64,000 nucleotides of DNA, from assembly GCF_000745425.1 (NCBI RefSeq), contig NZ_JQJH01000005.1:152178-216177 (forward strand). The letters are read 5' to 3'. This stretch comes from Beijerinckia mobilis. Lineage in GTDB: Bacteria; Pseudomonadota; Alphaproteobacteria; Rhizobiales; Beijerinckiaceae. This document shows positions 8,921 through 18,655 of the stretch, one piece after another. The stretch's first letter is position 1. Each line of letters starts with the position of its first letter. A program made the translations under genes and the position numbers. The notes below the pieces were generated by a model. It did no database searches. It saw only the letters and a program-made list of their open reading frames with translations, and was not told the origin of the DNA.

Positions 8921-10543
8921 ATGATTCGTCTCGATAATATTGGTAAACAGAACGGCAGGCAGATTGTCTTCATCGAGGCCTCGGCCGTGCTCCAGAAAGG
9001 TGAGAAGGTCGGTCTGGTTGGCCCCAATGGCGCCGGCAAAACGACGCTGTTCCGGATGATCACCGGGCAGGAGCTGCCGGACGAGGGTCAGATCGTTGCC
9101 GATCGCGGGATCACCATTGGTTATTTCAGCCAGGACGTTGGTGAGATGTCCGGCCGTAGCGCTGTCTCGGAGGTGATGGACGGCACCGGTCCTGTGAGCG
9201 TAGTCGCCGCCGAATTACGGGAACTGGAAGCCAGTATGGCGGATCCGGATCAGGCGGATGAGATGGAGGCCATTATCGAGCGTTACGGCGAGGTGCAGGC
9301 ACGCTTCGAGGACCTTGGAGGTTATGCGCTCGAGGGACGGGCCCGGGAAGTTCTGGCGGGCCTCAGCTTCAGCGAAGAGATGATGGATGGCGATGTAGGC
9401 GCGCTTTCCGGCGGGTGGAAGATGCGCGTGGCCCTGGCCCGCATCCTTCTGATGCGTCCGGACGCTATGTTGCTCGACGAGCCGAGCAACCATCTGGACC
9501 TGGAAAGCCTGATCTGGCTCGAGGGTTTTCTCAAGAATTATGACGGCGCGGTGCTGATGACCTCGCATGATCGCGCATTCATGAACCGCATCGTCAGCAA
9601 GGTGGTGGAGATCGATGGCGGCGCGCTGACGACCTATTCGGGCAATTACGAATTCTATGAACAGCAGCGTGCGCTGAATGAGAAGCAGCAGCAGGCCCAA
9701 TTTGAACGTCAGCAGGCGATGCTCGCCAAGGAAATCAAATTCATCGAGCGTTTCAAGGCGCGGGCCTCCCACGCGGCGCAAGTGCAAAGCCGGGTGAAGA
9801 AGCTCGACAAGATCGAACGGGTGGAGCCGCCCAAGCGCCGGCAGTCGGTTGTCTTCGAATTCCCGCCAGCGCCACGTTCTGGCGATGACGTGGTGAGCTT
9901 GAAAAACGTGCATAAGGGTTATGGCAACCGGCGCATTTACGAGGGGCTCGACTTCATGGTGAGCCGCAAGGAGCGCTGGTGCGTGATGGGCATCAACGGC
10001 GCAGGCAAATCCACGCTGCTGAAACTGGTGACTGGCTCCACGCCACCGGATGATGGCACCGTGGTTTTGGGTGGAAGCGTCAAGATGGGCTATTTCGCCC
10101 AGCATGCAATGGATCTGCTCGATGGCGAGCGCACGGTGTTCCAGTCGCTGGAGGACGCATTTCCGCAGGCGGGGCAAGGCTCGCTGCGGTCATTGGCCGG
10201 CTGTTTCGGATTTTCCGGCGATGATGTGGAGAAGAAGTGCCGGGTTCTGTCGGGCGGTGAAAAGGCCCGGCTGGTCATGGCCAAAATGCTCTATGATCCG
10301 CCGAACTTTCTGGTGCTGGACGAGCCCACCAACCATCTGGACATTGCCACAAAGGAAATGCTGATCACGGCGCTGTCGCAATATGAAGGCACCATGCTGT
10401 TCGTCTCGCATGACCGGCACTTCCTGGCGGCGCTGTCCAATCGTGTGCTCGAACTGACGCCCGACGGCATTCACCAGTATGGCGGTGGCTATACGGAATA
10501 TGTGGCGCGGACAGGCCAGGAAGCACCGGGACTGCGAAGCTAA
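8921..10543 (+). CDS. ABC-F family ATPase (YbiT/Uup-like)
   Basis: The best start is ATG 8921 (MIRLDNIGKQ), although the frame is open from 8684; this gives 540 residues, normal for the family. Two nucleotide-binding domains are visible: Walker A GPNGAGKTT near residue 34 and INGAGKSTL near 358; signatures LSGGWKMR near 160 and LSGGEKAR near 443; Walker B LLDEPSNHLDL and LVLDEPTNHLDI. The charged linker between the domains (residues about 240-310) is the P-site tRNA-interaction motif region. There is no membrane domain. ABC-F proteins act on ribosomes, modulating elongation or stalling. The exact subtype cannot be assigned by eye. Confidence 0.92.
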   Translation: MIRLDNIGKQNGRQIVFIEASAVLQKGEKVGLVGPNGAGKTTLFRMITGQELPDEGQIVADRGITIGYFSQDVGEMSGRSAVSEVMDGTGPVSVVAAELRELEASMADPDQADEMEAIIERYGEVQARFEDLGGYALEGRAREVLAGLSFSEEMMDGDVGALSGGWKMRVALARILLMRPDAMLLDEPSNHLDLESLIWLEGFLKNYDGAVLMTSHDRAFMNRIVSKVVEIDGGALTTYSGNYEFYEQQRALNEKQQQAQFERQQAMLAKEIKFIERFKARASHAAQVQSRVKKLDKIERVEPPKRRQSVVFEFPPAPRSGDDVVSLKNVHKGYGNRRIYEGLDFMVSRKERWCVMGINGAGKSTLLKLVTGSTPPDDGTVVLGGSVKMGYFAQHAMDLLDGERTVFQSLEDAFPQAGQGSLRSLAGCFGFSGDDVEKKCRVLSGGEKARLVMAKMLYDPPNFLVLDEPTNHLDIATKEMLITALSQYEGTMLFVSHDRHFLAALSNRVLELTPDGIHQYGGGYTEYVARTGQEAPGLRS

Positions 10544-10561
10544 CCACTGCTCAAGGCTCGC

Positions 10562-13500
10562 TCAAGGCTGTTCGACCGGCGGCATCTGGTCGCCGACACC
10601 GAACATCTGCCGCAGAAATCCCGGTGCGATCGCCGACAGCGGATTGACGCTCAGAGTCGGCCCGCTGGCCGCGCCGCTGATGCGGTAATTGATGCCGAAC
10701 AGGCCTTCATTGGCGCCGCCGCCGAGCAGGATGCCGAAGACCGGAATTTGTGAGAACAGATTGTTGACGGCGAAGGCGGGCACGAAGGTGCCGTGCATGT
10801 CGACTTTGTCATGCACGTAATCGAGCCAGCCATCGACTGTCAGGCCAATGGCATCGCCATACATCGTCCCCTCGCGCAGATCGAGCCGCGTGCCGGAGCG
10901 CTGGAAACGCACCTGCAATTTATGGAATGTGACCGCATTGGCATCAATGAGGCGGCCGGTGCCCTTTTCCTGTTCCACGGCAGCGCTGACGAGGCGTTTC
11001 ATCGCCGGTTCGTCGCGCAGGGTGAAATTGTCGATCATCAAGGCGCCCGCCAGCGTCTCTCCATTGAAACGCAAGGTCACGTTGAGCCGGCCATGCTCCA
11101 TATGTTTATAGAGGTCGATGAAGGATAAAAGCGCGCCGGCATTCTGTGTGGAGAGCGATAATTGCGGCGCATTTGATCCGCCGGGGGCGGCGGCGGCGGG
11201 CAGCAGATTACCGGCGATTGTATCGCGGCCGAATTGTCCGGAGCAGGAGAACTGCCGCAATTGATCGCCCTTCTTGACGAGGTGCAGATCGGCATTGCTG
11301 AGAACTTGCTTGTTGTGCCCGTTCAGTGCATCGGCCTTGATGTCGAGGTCGATCGCCCGGATTGCAGAACTCGCCAGAGCATCTTTCGCCGAGCCGTCCT
11401 TCGGTGGCGCGCTGCTGACGAGGGCAGGAGCGGCCTCTGGTGGTGAAGATACGACATTCTTCAGAAACGGCCGCGCGTCGAGGGTCGTGGCGCGCACGAT
11501 CACTTTCAGCGTATCGCCGGTGCGCAGCAGTTCAGCCTTCATATCATCGCCGGGCGAGAGTTTGATCTGGCTGAATTTGCCCCCGATGAGCGCCATGTCG
11601 GTGGTGAATTCGAGATTGCCGCGCGCCTGCATCGCGCCGGCGTCGAGAACGATCTGATCGAGCGTGGCTTTTTCGTCGCCGAGCGAGGCCAGAAGGCTGA
11701 GCTTTGCCGGTTTTCCCGCCGGTTTCGACACGCCGGGAAGAATATCGTCGAAACCTGCCTTGGTCAGGTCAAAATCGATCTGGCCCTTCATCTTCCCGCC
11801 ATTGCCGACCATCGTCGTGGCGTGAGCGAGGATCGTCCCGGTCAGACCCGGCATGCCTATGCCGAGCCGGGTCCGCGCCGCCTCATCGATCGCCAGATTG
11901 ACCGCGATTTCCGCCGGTTTGCCGGGCGGCCGCGTCATTTCGAGATTGGCGGGCGCCCCGAAGAGATGGCCCTGGCCGGTCGCCTTGAGCCCTTCGGGAT
12001 CGACGTTGATCATCAGAGATGCATTTTCGAGCCGCTCCTTGCCGATCAGCCGGTCGATCGAGAGATTGGTGACCGTGGCATTGGCCCGCAGCACGCTGTC
12101 GGTCGGGCTTGTTTCCGGGCCGATCTTCATGTCGAGCTGCATATGGCCATCGATCTGCCCCTTGATCGTGGCCGGATCGAGCGGCAAGGTGGCATAGGCC
12201 TTCAGCGCGTCGCGCGAGAGCAGGTCTCCCACCACTTCGGCGGGGCCGGAAATCTTGGCGGTAATGGTGGCCGGCACCGGCTTGATGGCGAAATCATCGA
12301 CCTTGAACTGGCCCTCGCTCACGGTGAGGCGCTGCCCGGTTTTGGGGCTTTCGATGACGCCACTCGCCAAACTGACCGTTGCCGTGCGTCCGGTAATATG
12401 GCCGGCTCCCTCGATCTCGCGCAGGGCGGGAACGCCCGGCAGAAATTCCATGACGCCTTTGCCGACGGTGAAATCGACGATGGCGGCGGCATCGGGAATC
12501 GGTTCTTCCGCCCGCAAAGCCTGCAAGGTCGCGGCGTCATAATCGAGCTGCATCGTGCCGCTTCGCACGATGCCATCGGTGAGATGGGCGAGCGCCCAGG
12601 CTCTGATCGGTGCGGTGATAAAGGATGGCCATAGCCGCACGGCAGTGCGGACCGGCGTTGGATTGATCGAGGCGCCAAGCCGCAGATGCGGACCCTGGAT
12701 CCAGTCGAAAGTGCCGGCCATGGCGAGGCCGGCATCGGCGCCGCTGACCGAAAAACGATCGAGGATGATTTTCTGGTCGTTTGGCAGGAGGCGCGCCGCG
12801 ACCGAGGATTCGGTGAGGACGATTGGCGTTTCGCCGGGGCGTTCCGGCCCGTAGATGACTGGTGCGAGATTATGCAGGGCGAAAGTCCAGGGCTCGTCTT
12901 CGAGACGGGGAAGCTCCGCCGCGCCGCCGAACAGGAAATGCGATGGGCCCATATCGGCGCGCAATTCGTCGATCAGAATGTGCCGGTTGGAGGGATCCCA
13001 ATGGAAACGCCCATCGGCCCGGTCGAGCAGCATCGGTTCCGCGTCGGGATCGTCGAGACGGACGAAACCGGCGCCGAGATCGATACGGCCATTGGCTTCG
13101 AGCAGCTTGTTGTCGGCGCTGAGCGCGACGCCGAAATTGGCGGCGATCGGTGTATCGAAATCGGCGCCGACGCCGCGCATGCCGGCGGCGAGCAGGATTT
13201 CATCAAGCGACAGGCGATCGATCCGCACGCCGAGCTGACGGGGCGCATTGGGTGCGCCGCTCGCTTCGCCCTCCGCCGTCCAGCGGCCGTTCGGTCCCTC
13301 GACCGAAAGCGTGAAAATCGTCCTGTCGTGCTTCTTGTTGAAGGTGAGCGTGACGTTGTCGAAAGTGAAAGTCTGGTTGGTCGTGTGATCGTCGACGATC
13401 AGCCGCCCATTGGTGATCCCGAGGCGGTCGATGGCCGCGATGGGGCTTGCCGGATCGGTGAGCGTATCGACCATGAGCCGGATCGCCAGCGAAACCTGTT

Positions 13501-14290
13501 TGACGAGCTGGGTTTTGATACGCGCCGGGACTGTGGTGCCGCTTGTGGTGCCGCCTGCGGGGAGCGCGGCGCCCTCAGCGGGACTATTGCCGGGCGCGGG
13601 GGCTGCTGGCTGGGGCGCAATTGCTGGCGTCGTCGTCGTGGCGCTGGTGGTTTGCGACTTGCCTGCGGTGGTTTCGTCATTCTGCCTCGGCTCGGAGGAG
13701 AAGGACAGGTGGCCGTCTGGCGTCACTGAAAGGCGCAAGACGACATCGAAGATTTCGAGGCGCTTGGGGACGACCTTGCCGATGAGCAGAGGCCAGGCAT
13801 CGATTGAAACTTCCGCGCGCGGTGCATTCAGAAGAAGATGTCCGACATCACGCCCCGAAACGGCGCTGTCTTCCGCTGGCTGGGCGGTGTTATCAGTCTC
13901 GCGCAGGGAGAAGCCGTCGAGGCTGAGCGTCGGTTTCAGGCCGTGGCGTGTCAGCAAGGTCGGGCCGAGAAAAAAGCGGAAGCCGTGGCCGAAGCGTGAA
14001 TCAAGAGCGCCGGCGATTCGCGGGCCGAGGCTGTCGATCATGACCGGATGTGTGTCGAGGCGATAATAGAAAACACCGGCGGTAATGACCAGGAGGACGG
14101 ACAGACCCGCGACAATGCCGCATAAAGTCAGTATCCGCCGGGCCAGGATTCCGGGAGCGAAGCCGCGCCGATGGTGGCGCAGGTCATTCGCCTGTCGCAG
14201 CGCCTTTCGGGCGATCGTCTTGGCACATTGTTCCGGTCCGCCATGGTCCTGTTTCCCTTGCGAGCCGGGATGCGGCACCTTCTGGGGCAT
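10562..14290 (-). CDS. AsmA/YhdP-like DUF3971 envelope protein
   Basis: A protein of about 1,240 residues, convergent with the ABC-F gene. After a basic cytoplasmic tail comes one membrane span (ILTLCGIVAGLSVLLVITAGVF), followed by a very long beta-rich region with repeated LDGFSL-, LTFNKKHDR- and LSLLASLGD-like strands, and a Pro/Ala/Thr-rich low-complexity segment at roughly residues 230-275. The C-terminus (GGGANEGLFGINYRISG) is typical of the DUF3971/AsmA_2 family. YhdP, TamB and AsmA relatives form bridge-like channels moving phospholipids between inner and outer membranes; that role is inferred. The frame opens at a TTG (14311), but ATG 14290 after GAGG is a better start. Confidence 0.85.
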   Translation of the reverse strand: MPQKVPHPGSQGKQDHGGPEQCAKTIARKALRQANDLRHHRRGFAPGILARRILTLCGIVAGLSVLLVITAGVFYYRLDTHPVMIDSLGPRIAGALDSRFGHGFRFFLGPTLLTRHGLKPTLSLDGFSLRETDNTAQPAEDSAVSGRDVGHLLLNAPRAEVSIDAWPLLIGKVVPKRLEIFDVVLRLSVTPDGHLSFSSEPRQNDETTAGKSQTTSATTTTPAIAPQPAAPAPGNSPAEGAALPAGGTTSGTTVPARIKTQLVKQVSLAIRLMVDTLTDPASPIAAIDRLGITNGRLIVDDHTTNQTFTFDNVTLTFNKKHDRTIFTLSVEGPNGRWTAEGEASGAPNAPRQLGVRIDRLSLDEILLAAGMRGVGADFDTPIAANFGVALSADNKLLEANGRIDLGAGFVRLDDPDAEPMLLDRADGRFHWDPSNRHILIDELRADMGPSHFLFGGAAELPRLEDEPWTFALHNLAPVIYGPERPGETPIVLTESSVAARLLPNDQKIILDRFSVSGADAGLAMAGTFDWIQGPHLRLGASINPTPVRTAVRLWPSFITAPIRAWALAHLTDGIVRSGTMQLDYDAATLQALRAEEPIPDAAAIVDFTVGKGVMEFLPGVPALREIEGAGHITGRTATVSLASGVIESPKTGQRLTVSEGQFKVDDFAIKPVPATITAKISGPAEVVGDLLSRDALKAYATLPLDPATIKGQIDGHMQLDMKIGPETSPTDSVLRANATVTNLSIDRLIGKERLENASLMINVDPEGLKATGQGHLFGAPANLEMTRPPGKPAEIAVNLAIDEAARTRLGIGMPGLTGTILAHATTMVGNGGKMKGQIDFDLTKAGFDDILPGVSKPAGKPAKLSLLASLGDEKATLDQIVLDAGAMQARGNLEFTTDMALIGGKFSQIKLSPGDDMKAELLRTGDTLKVIVRATTLDARPFLKNVVSSPPEAAPALVSSAPPKDGSAKDALASSAIRAIDLDIKADALNGHNKQVLSNADLHLVKKGDQLRQFSCSGQFGRDTIAGNLLPAAAAPGGSNAPQLSLSTQNAGALLSFIDLYKHMEHGRLNVTLRFNGETLAGALMIDNFTLRDEPAMKRLVSAAVEQEKGTGRLIDANAVTFHKLQVRFQRSGTRLDLREGTMYGDAIGLTVDGWLDYVHDKVDMHGTFVPAFAVNNLFSQIPVFGILLGGGANEGLFGINYRISGAASGPTLSVNPLSAIAPGFLRQMFGVGDQMPPVEQP

Positions 14291-14549
14291 GTCCTCGATA
14301 TGATTGACCAAAAGGAAAGAATCCGCTGCGAAGGAAAGGCTTTCAAGAAAAACTAACCGAATTCTTCGACAAGAATAAGCTGTTGCACAATGAATTCTAG
14401 ATCATAATTCACCGATTTGACGGGAAAACCAGAATCCCGTCAATCTTATACCAACGGTCGTTGCAGGAAAATCCCGGCCAGCCGAGCAGCCGCTCTCCTG
14501 CCCGCCGGTATGATCTCGAATCCTGGCGGAAAGAAGAAGGGATTTCACT

Positions 14550-15023
14550 ATGAATCATAAGCTTGAGGCGGGCGAGGCCGCGCCCGCTTTTCATCTGCCC
14601 GATGATCAGGGCAAAACCCTTTCGCTCGAAAATTTCGCGGGCAAGAAACTGGTGCTCTATTTCTATCCGAAGGACGATACGTCCGGTTGCACCAAGGAGG
14701 CGATTGCCTTTGACGGGCTGAAACAGGAATTTGCCGCCTCGGGGGCGTCAATTCTCGGCGTATCACCGGATTCCGTGGCGAGCCACGTCAAATTCAAGAC
14801 CAAGCATAAGCTCGATCTGGCGCTCGGTTCCGACGAGACGAAAGCCATGCTCGAAACCTATGGCGTATGGGTGGAAAAGTCGATGTATGGCCGCAAATAT
14901 ATGGGGGTCGAACGTACGACCTTTCTGATCGGCCCGGATGGAAAGATCGTGAAGATCTGGCGCAAGGTGAAAGTGCCTGGCCATGCGGAGGCTGTGCTTG
15001 CCGAAGCCAAGGCCATGGGTTAA
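14550..15023 (+). CDS. bcp: Thioredoxin-dependent peroxiredoxin, 1-Cys BCP type
   Basis: A 157-residue peroxiredoxin with a good Shine-Dalgarno (GAAGAAGG). It reduces hydrogen peroxide and organic peroxides in the cytoplasm. The peroxidatic Cys lies in KDDTSGCTKEAIAF; GVSPDSVASHVKF and the C-terminal region fit the BCP/PrxQ subfamily. The usual resolving Cys five residues after the peroxidatic one (E. coli BCP C45/C50) is replaced (TKEAI), and no other Cys is present, so the enzyme must work by a 1-Cys mechanism with an external thiol donor. It is a single gene, convergent with the DEAD-box helicase gene. Confidence 0.93.
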   Translation: MNHKLEAGEAAPAFHLPDDQGKTLSLENFAGKKLVLYFYPKDDTSGCTKEAIAFDGLKQEFAASGASILGVSPDSVASHVKFKTKHKLDLALGSDETKAMLETYGVWVEKSMYGRKYMGVERTTFLIGPDGKIVKIWRKVKVPGHAEAVLAEAKAMG

Positions 15024-15160
15024 GGCGCCCGGCGGAAGAGGGCGGCATCGAGTCACCTTGCGCTCGATGCTACGGGACGGCTCTCGCAATTGTCGCGTGG
15101 TGCGCTTTGAGTGAGAGCGCAGTCCGGATGGTTCCGAAGGGCCGTCGCCGTTCGGGACCC

Positions 15161-16615
15161 TCAGGCGTTTTCCGTGCTTTCGCTCTTTTCGGGCGAGGAT
15201 TTGCTGGATTTGAGGCGAACCGGCCGCAGCAGGAACATGGGGACATGGTCGCCAAGGCCGACGACTGGCACATCGTCCTCGTCATAGGAACGTGAGGGAC
15301 GAGGACGTCCGGAGGCTGCCACGGGCTTTCTTGACTCTTCCCCGGGGCGCCGCGCTCTCGGGCTGCGGGGCCTTTCCGCTGTGGTTGCCGCGCGGGTCTC
15401 TTCCTCGGCCTGCGGGCGTTTCGAACGGCTGGGGCGCGCCCGTTTCGTCTCAGCGAGCGAGGGGTGTGCTGCTTCTTCCGCGTCGAGATCGGCCAGCGTG
15501 CCACCGACCCAATCGATCTTGCGGGCGATCAATTTTTCGATTTCATCGACATATTTCTGATCGGCATGGGTGACGATCGTCAAGGCGACGCCGCTGCGTC
15601 CAGCGCGTCCGGTGCGTCCGATCCGGTGCACGTAATCTTCGGCATGGGTCGGCACATCGAAATTGAACACGTGGCTGACGTCGGGAATGTCGAGCCCGCG
15701 CGCGGCGACATCGGAACAGACGAGCAGATTGACGTCTCCGGCTTTGAAGGCGTCAAGTGATGTCATGCGGGCTCTCTGATCCATGTCGCCATGGAGGGCG
15801 CCAGCACTGAAACCATGTTTCTGCAGGGATTTGTGCAGGATGGCGACATCCCGCTTGCGGTTGCAGAAAATGATCGCATTCTTGAGCGATGTGGCTTCGC
15901 GGATCAGCCGGCGCAGGGTCTCGCGCTTGGCCGGACCGGGCACCGAGGCGACGAGCCCCTGCGTAATGGTCGATGCTGTGGAGGAAGCGCGCGCGACCTC
16001 GATGCGGACGGGATTGTGCAGGAAGGTTTCCGTCAGCCGGGTGATTTCCGGCGGCATCGTGGCGGAGAAGAACAAGGTCTGCCGCGTGAAGGGAACGAGT
16101 TTGCAGATTTTCTCGATATCGGGAATGAAGCCCATATCGAGCATGCGGTCGGCCTCGTCGATGACGAGAATATCGATGCCGGTGAGGAGGAGTTTTCCGC
16201 GTTCCGCGAAATCGAGCAGACGGCCCGGCGTGGCGATCAGCACATCAGCGCCGCGCATGATCTTGCTTTCCTGCTCGGCGAAGGAGACGCCGCCGATGAG
16301 CAGCGCGACATTGAGCTTATGATTGGCGCCGTAACGGGCGAAACTTTCTTCGACCTGGGCGGCAAGCTCTCGCGTGGGCTCAAGGATCAGCGTGCGCGGC
16401 ATGCGCGCCCGGGCGCGTCCCTGTTCAAGCCGTGACAGCATGGGGAGGGTAAAGGCGGCGGTCTTGCCGGTGCCGGTCTGCGCTATGCCTAAAATGTCGC
16501 GCCCGGCAAGGGCATGGGGGATAGCTTCGGCCTGAATCGGTGTGGGAGACGTGTAACCGGTTGCGGCCACGGCTTGCAGCACTTTCTCGCTGAGACCGAG
16601 TTCGTTGAAAGTCAT
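15161..16615 (-). CDS. DEAD-box RNA helicase (RhlE-like)
   Basis: A 484-residue SF2 RNA helicase. In order: Q motif (SPTPIQAEAIP), motif I AQTGTGKT at about 45-52, PTRELA, ATPGR, DEAD at 153-156, SAT, then in domain 2 HGDMDQRAR, ARGLDIPDVSHV and HRIGRTGRAG. From about residue 385 the tail is disordered, rich in Arg, Ser and Pro, as in RhlE-type enzymes that bind structured RNA in ribosome assembly or mRNA decay. The start ATG 16615 is preceded by GGATAAGA. It is monocistronic. Confidence 0.93.
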   Translation of the reverse strand: MTFNELGLSEKVLQAVAATGYTSPTPIQAEAIPHALAGRDILGIAQTGTGKTAAFTLPMLSRLEQGRARARMPRTLILEPTRELAAQVEESFARYGANHKLNVALLIGGVSFAEQESKIMRGADVLIATPGRLLDFAERGKLLLTGIDILVIDEADRMLDMGFIPDIEKICKLVPFTRQTLFFSATMPPEITRLTETFLHNPVRIEVARASSTASTITQGLVASVPGPAKRETLRRLIREATSLKNAIIFCNRKRDVAILHKSLQKHGFSAGALHGDMDQRARMTSLDAFKAGDVNLLVCSDVAARGLDIPDVSHVFNFDVPTHAEDYVHRIGRTGRAGRSGVALTIVTHADQKYVDEIEKLIARKIDWVGGTLADLDAEEAAHPSLAETKRARPSRSKRPQAEEETRAATTAERPRSPRARRPGEESRKPVAASGRPRPSRSYDEDDVPVVGLGDHVPMFLLRPVRLKSSKSSPEKSESTENA

Positions 16616-17271
16616 TCTTATCCTAGACAGGCGGGATTATGGGAACCGCATCCAGGGATGCATGAAACAGCCAGTCGTTGCGGCAGAATTCGTCGCAGAA
16701 TTCGTCGATTGTCGCAAGGTGAAGAGCTTGCCAATTTCAAGCAAGTTCTATGCAAGAGACGGGTACAGATAAATGCGATCTCGTGAATTCGGTGTAAAGA
16801 CTGAGATCCGAACCTGAAAAAATGTGTAATGAGCCTCTTCAGCCGGAAAAATTGCAAATTTTTCCGGTCACAGCTTTAGGAGCATTCCTACAGAATTTCA
16901 AGCCCAATGGGAGGCAAAAAAGGTGCGGTTAAACCGGCTTTATACCAAATCCCCAAGATGAATCTTGCAAGACGCCGGTTCTGTCACGGCGAGGTTTTGG
17001 GACTACATCACCTTGTGAATAAAGCCCTGTGCTCTTGGATTCTTCTTCGGTTGCACGAGGAGCGACGGCTTGGTGGAGAACATCAAGGAACCAATCGGGC
17101 AAATGCCTAAGTCGGGTTCGGGGCTTGGGCTTGAAGCGCCGCAAGCTGGCTTGCCGTTTCTCCTCTGTCAGCCTCTCGCCTTTATATCATCCTTCGCCCG
17201 TCGGTTTGCAAGGTGGTGAACAGGAAGGAAACATCCGGATCGGAAGGGTCCGCGCTGGGGCAGGTTGCGTG
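16616..17271. other. Intergenic region with a perfect inverted repeat
   Basis: About 650 bases between the helicase gene start and the ftr1 stop. The only notable element is the perfect repeat at 16843-16867 (reported separately). Open frames in this stretch are short and match nothing I recognise. Confidence 0.5.
16843..16867. repeat. Perfect 11-bp inverted repeat, 3-base loop
   Basis: CCGGAAAAATT and its exact complement flank GCA. It lies about 230 bases upstream of the helicase start and 425 bases beyond the ftr1 stop. The left half is followed by A/T runs, so it could be an intrinsic terminator on either strand or an operator. Which one cannot be decided from sequence alone. Confidence 0.6.
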
Positions 17272-18105
17272 TTAAGAGGTTGCAAGCCGCTGGCTGCTGC
17301 GGGGCGGTGGCGCGAGCAAACGCATGAAGACGAATGTCGTGCCGAGCACCGCGATATAGACAAGCACCTGCATCTGGCTCGGACGGTCCGTATAGCCAAG
17401 CAGGGCATGTAGGACCTTGCCGATAAGGCTGGTTTCGGAAAGATAGGCGGAACTGTTCCAGGCAGTCCGGCTGAGCGCCGTCAGAATATCCGCTTGTTCG
17501 AGGAAGGCGACCGCCTGTGCGGCGAGGCCGGCCGCCATGAAGGCGAGCAAAAGGCCGGTGACGCGGAAGAGATAACGCAGCGGAATGATGACGAGACCCG
17601 AATAGGTGGCGAGGCTGAGTACAACGCCGAGCGCCAGCCCGCCCAATCCGCCGACGAAGATTTGCAGGCCGGAAGCGCCTTTCGATGCCAATATGCCGTA
17701 AAGGAACAGAACGACTTCCGACCCTTCCCGCAACACCGCTATGCCGATGACGATGGCGAGCGCGCTGAGAGTCTGCGTTCCCTCGCGCACGGCATGGCCG
17801 AATTTCTGGATCTCCTCGCTCATCGCGCGGCCATGCCGCGCCATCCAGACATTATGCCAGGTCAGCATGATGACCGCGATGATGAGAATCGAGGCATTGA
17901 AGATTTCCTGGCCCATGCCTTCCAGCGTATCGGCGAGCGCGCCAGCGAAAAAGGCAAGGAGCCCGGCGCCGAGGAGACCGCCGAGAATGCCGGCGACAAT
18001 ATAATTCATGCGGCCGGGAATCTGCCGTGTCGCCGCGAGAACGATACCGACGATCAGGCCCGCTTCGATCACTTCACGCAGGACGATGATGAGGGCGGCG
18101 AGCAT
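17272..18105 (-). CDS. Ftr1-family high-affinity iron permease
   Basis: A 277-residue integral membrane protein with seven or so predicted spans. FTR1 permeases carry two REGxE iron-translocation motifs. Here they are REVIE (residue about 10) and REGSE in span 4 (VLREGSEVVLFL), so the first is a slight variant. The start ATG 18105 follows AAGGAACC. EfeO/EfeB or FtrA/FtrB partners that usually deliver or oxidise iron are not adjacent, so it works alone or with distant genes. Iron uptake across the inner membrane is inferred from the family. Confidence 0.85.
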   Translation of the reverse strand: MLAALIIVLREVIEAGLIVGIVLAATRQIPGRMNYIVAGILGGLLGAGLLAFFAGALADTLEGMGQEIFNASILIIAVIMLTWHNVWMARHGRAMSEEIQKFGHAVREGTQTLSALAIVIGIAVLREGSEVVLFLYGILASKGASGLQIFVGGLGGLALGVVLSLATYSGLVIIPLRYLFRVTGLLLAFMAAGLAAQAVAFLEQADILTALSRTAWNSSAYLSETSLIGKVLHALLGYTDRPSQMQVLVYIAVLGTTFVFMRLLAPPPRSSQRLATS

Positions 18106-18562
18106 GGAAGGTTCCTTTGCGGGTTTTTTGAAATGTCCAGTGCCGTTCGCGGGAGCACTTTTTGTTCCGCCGAGACCGTACGCGATCCCGATCCATTACA
18201 AATGCCGACGCAAGCAATCGGTCCTCAGGTGCTCTTGCATGGATTTGGCCAAGCAGACGCTTTCAGTATTTTCCTCCCGAAATCCAATCGGGAGGCTGCA
18301 GCTTCGAGCTGAAAATCGCTCCGGGCGATTTTTCTGGTCTTGCCTACGCTTTTAAAATTGCGGGTACGATTGATTTCGCCTTGGACCAGCGAAATCGATC
18401 GCGGCTTTCACTCTCTATGTCTGCTTATGTTCCGGTTGAGCCGGGGCAGTGATCCATGTCTGTCAGGAACTGGAGATAGGCGCTCTGTGGCGCGAATGCG
18501 ACGCAATTGCTTATCGTAACCGACCTCCCAGAGCAAGATGTTGGTGTTTCATTTGAATCATT
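18106..18562. other. Intergenic region, nothing recognised
   Basis: About 450 bases upstream of ftr1 and beyond the chemoreceptor terminator. I see no clear Fur, RirA or Irr box and no supported ORF. Confidence 0.4.
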
Positions 18563-18605
18563 CAAAAATGAAAGGCCGCCCGGATGCTCCGAACGACCTT
18601 TTTCT
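18563..18605 (-). terminator. Intrinsic terminator of the chemoreceptor gene
   Basis: Read on the reverse strand, AAAGGTCGTTCGG pairs (with G-U pairs) with CCGGGCGGCCTTT around a 5-base loop and is followed by a T run. It lies about 50 bases past the stop at 18656. Confidence 0.75.
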
Positions 18606-18655
18606 TGACTGCGGATGGTTCCGGATTGCTCACCCAACACCTGAAAGAGTCGCCT

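Noticed and set aside
11822..13729. Long forward frames of 270 and 347 codons inside the AsmA-like gene
   Set aside because: They are antisense shadows of a GC-rich real gene, without ribosome-binding sites or recognisable domains.
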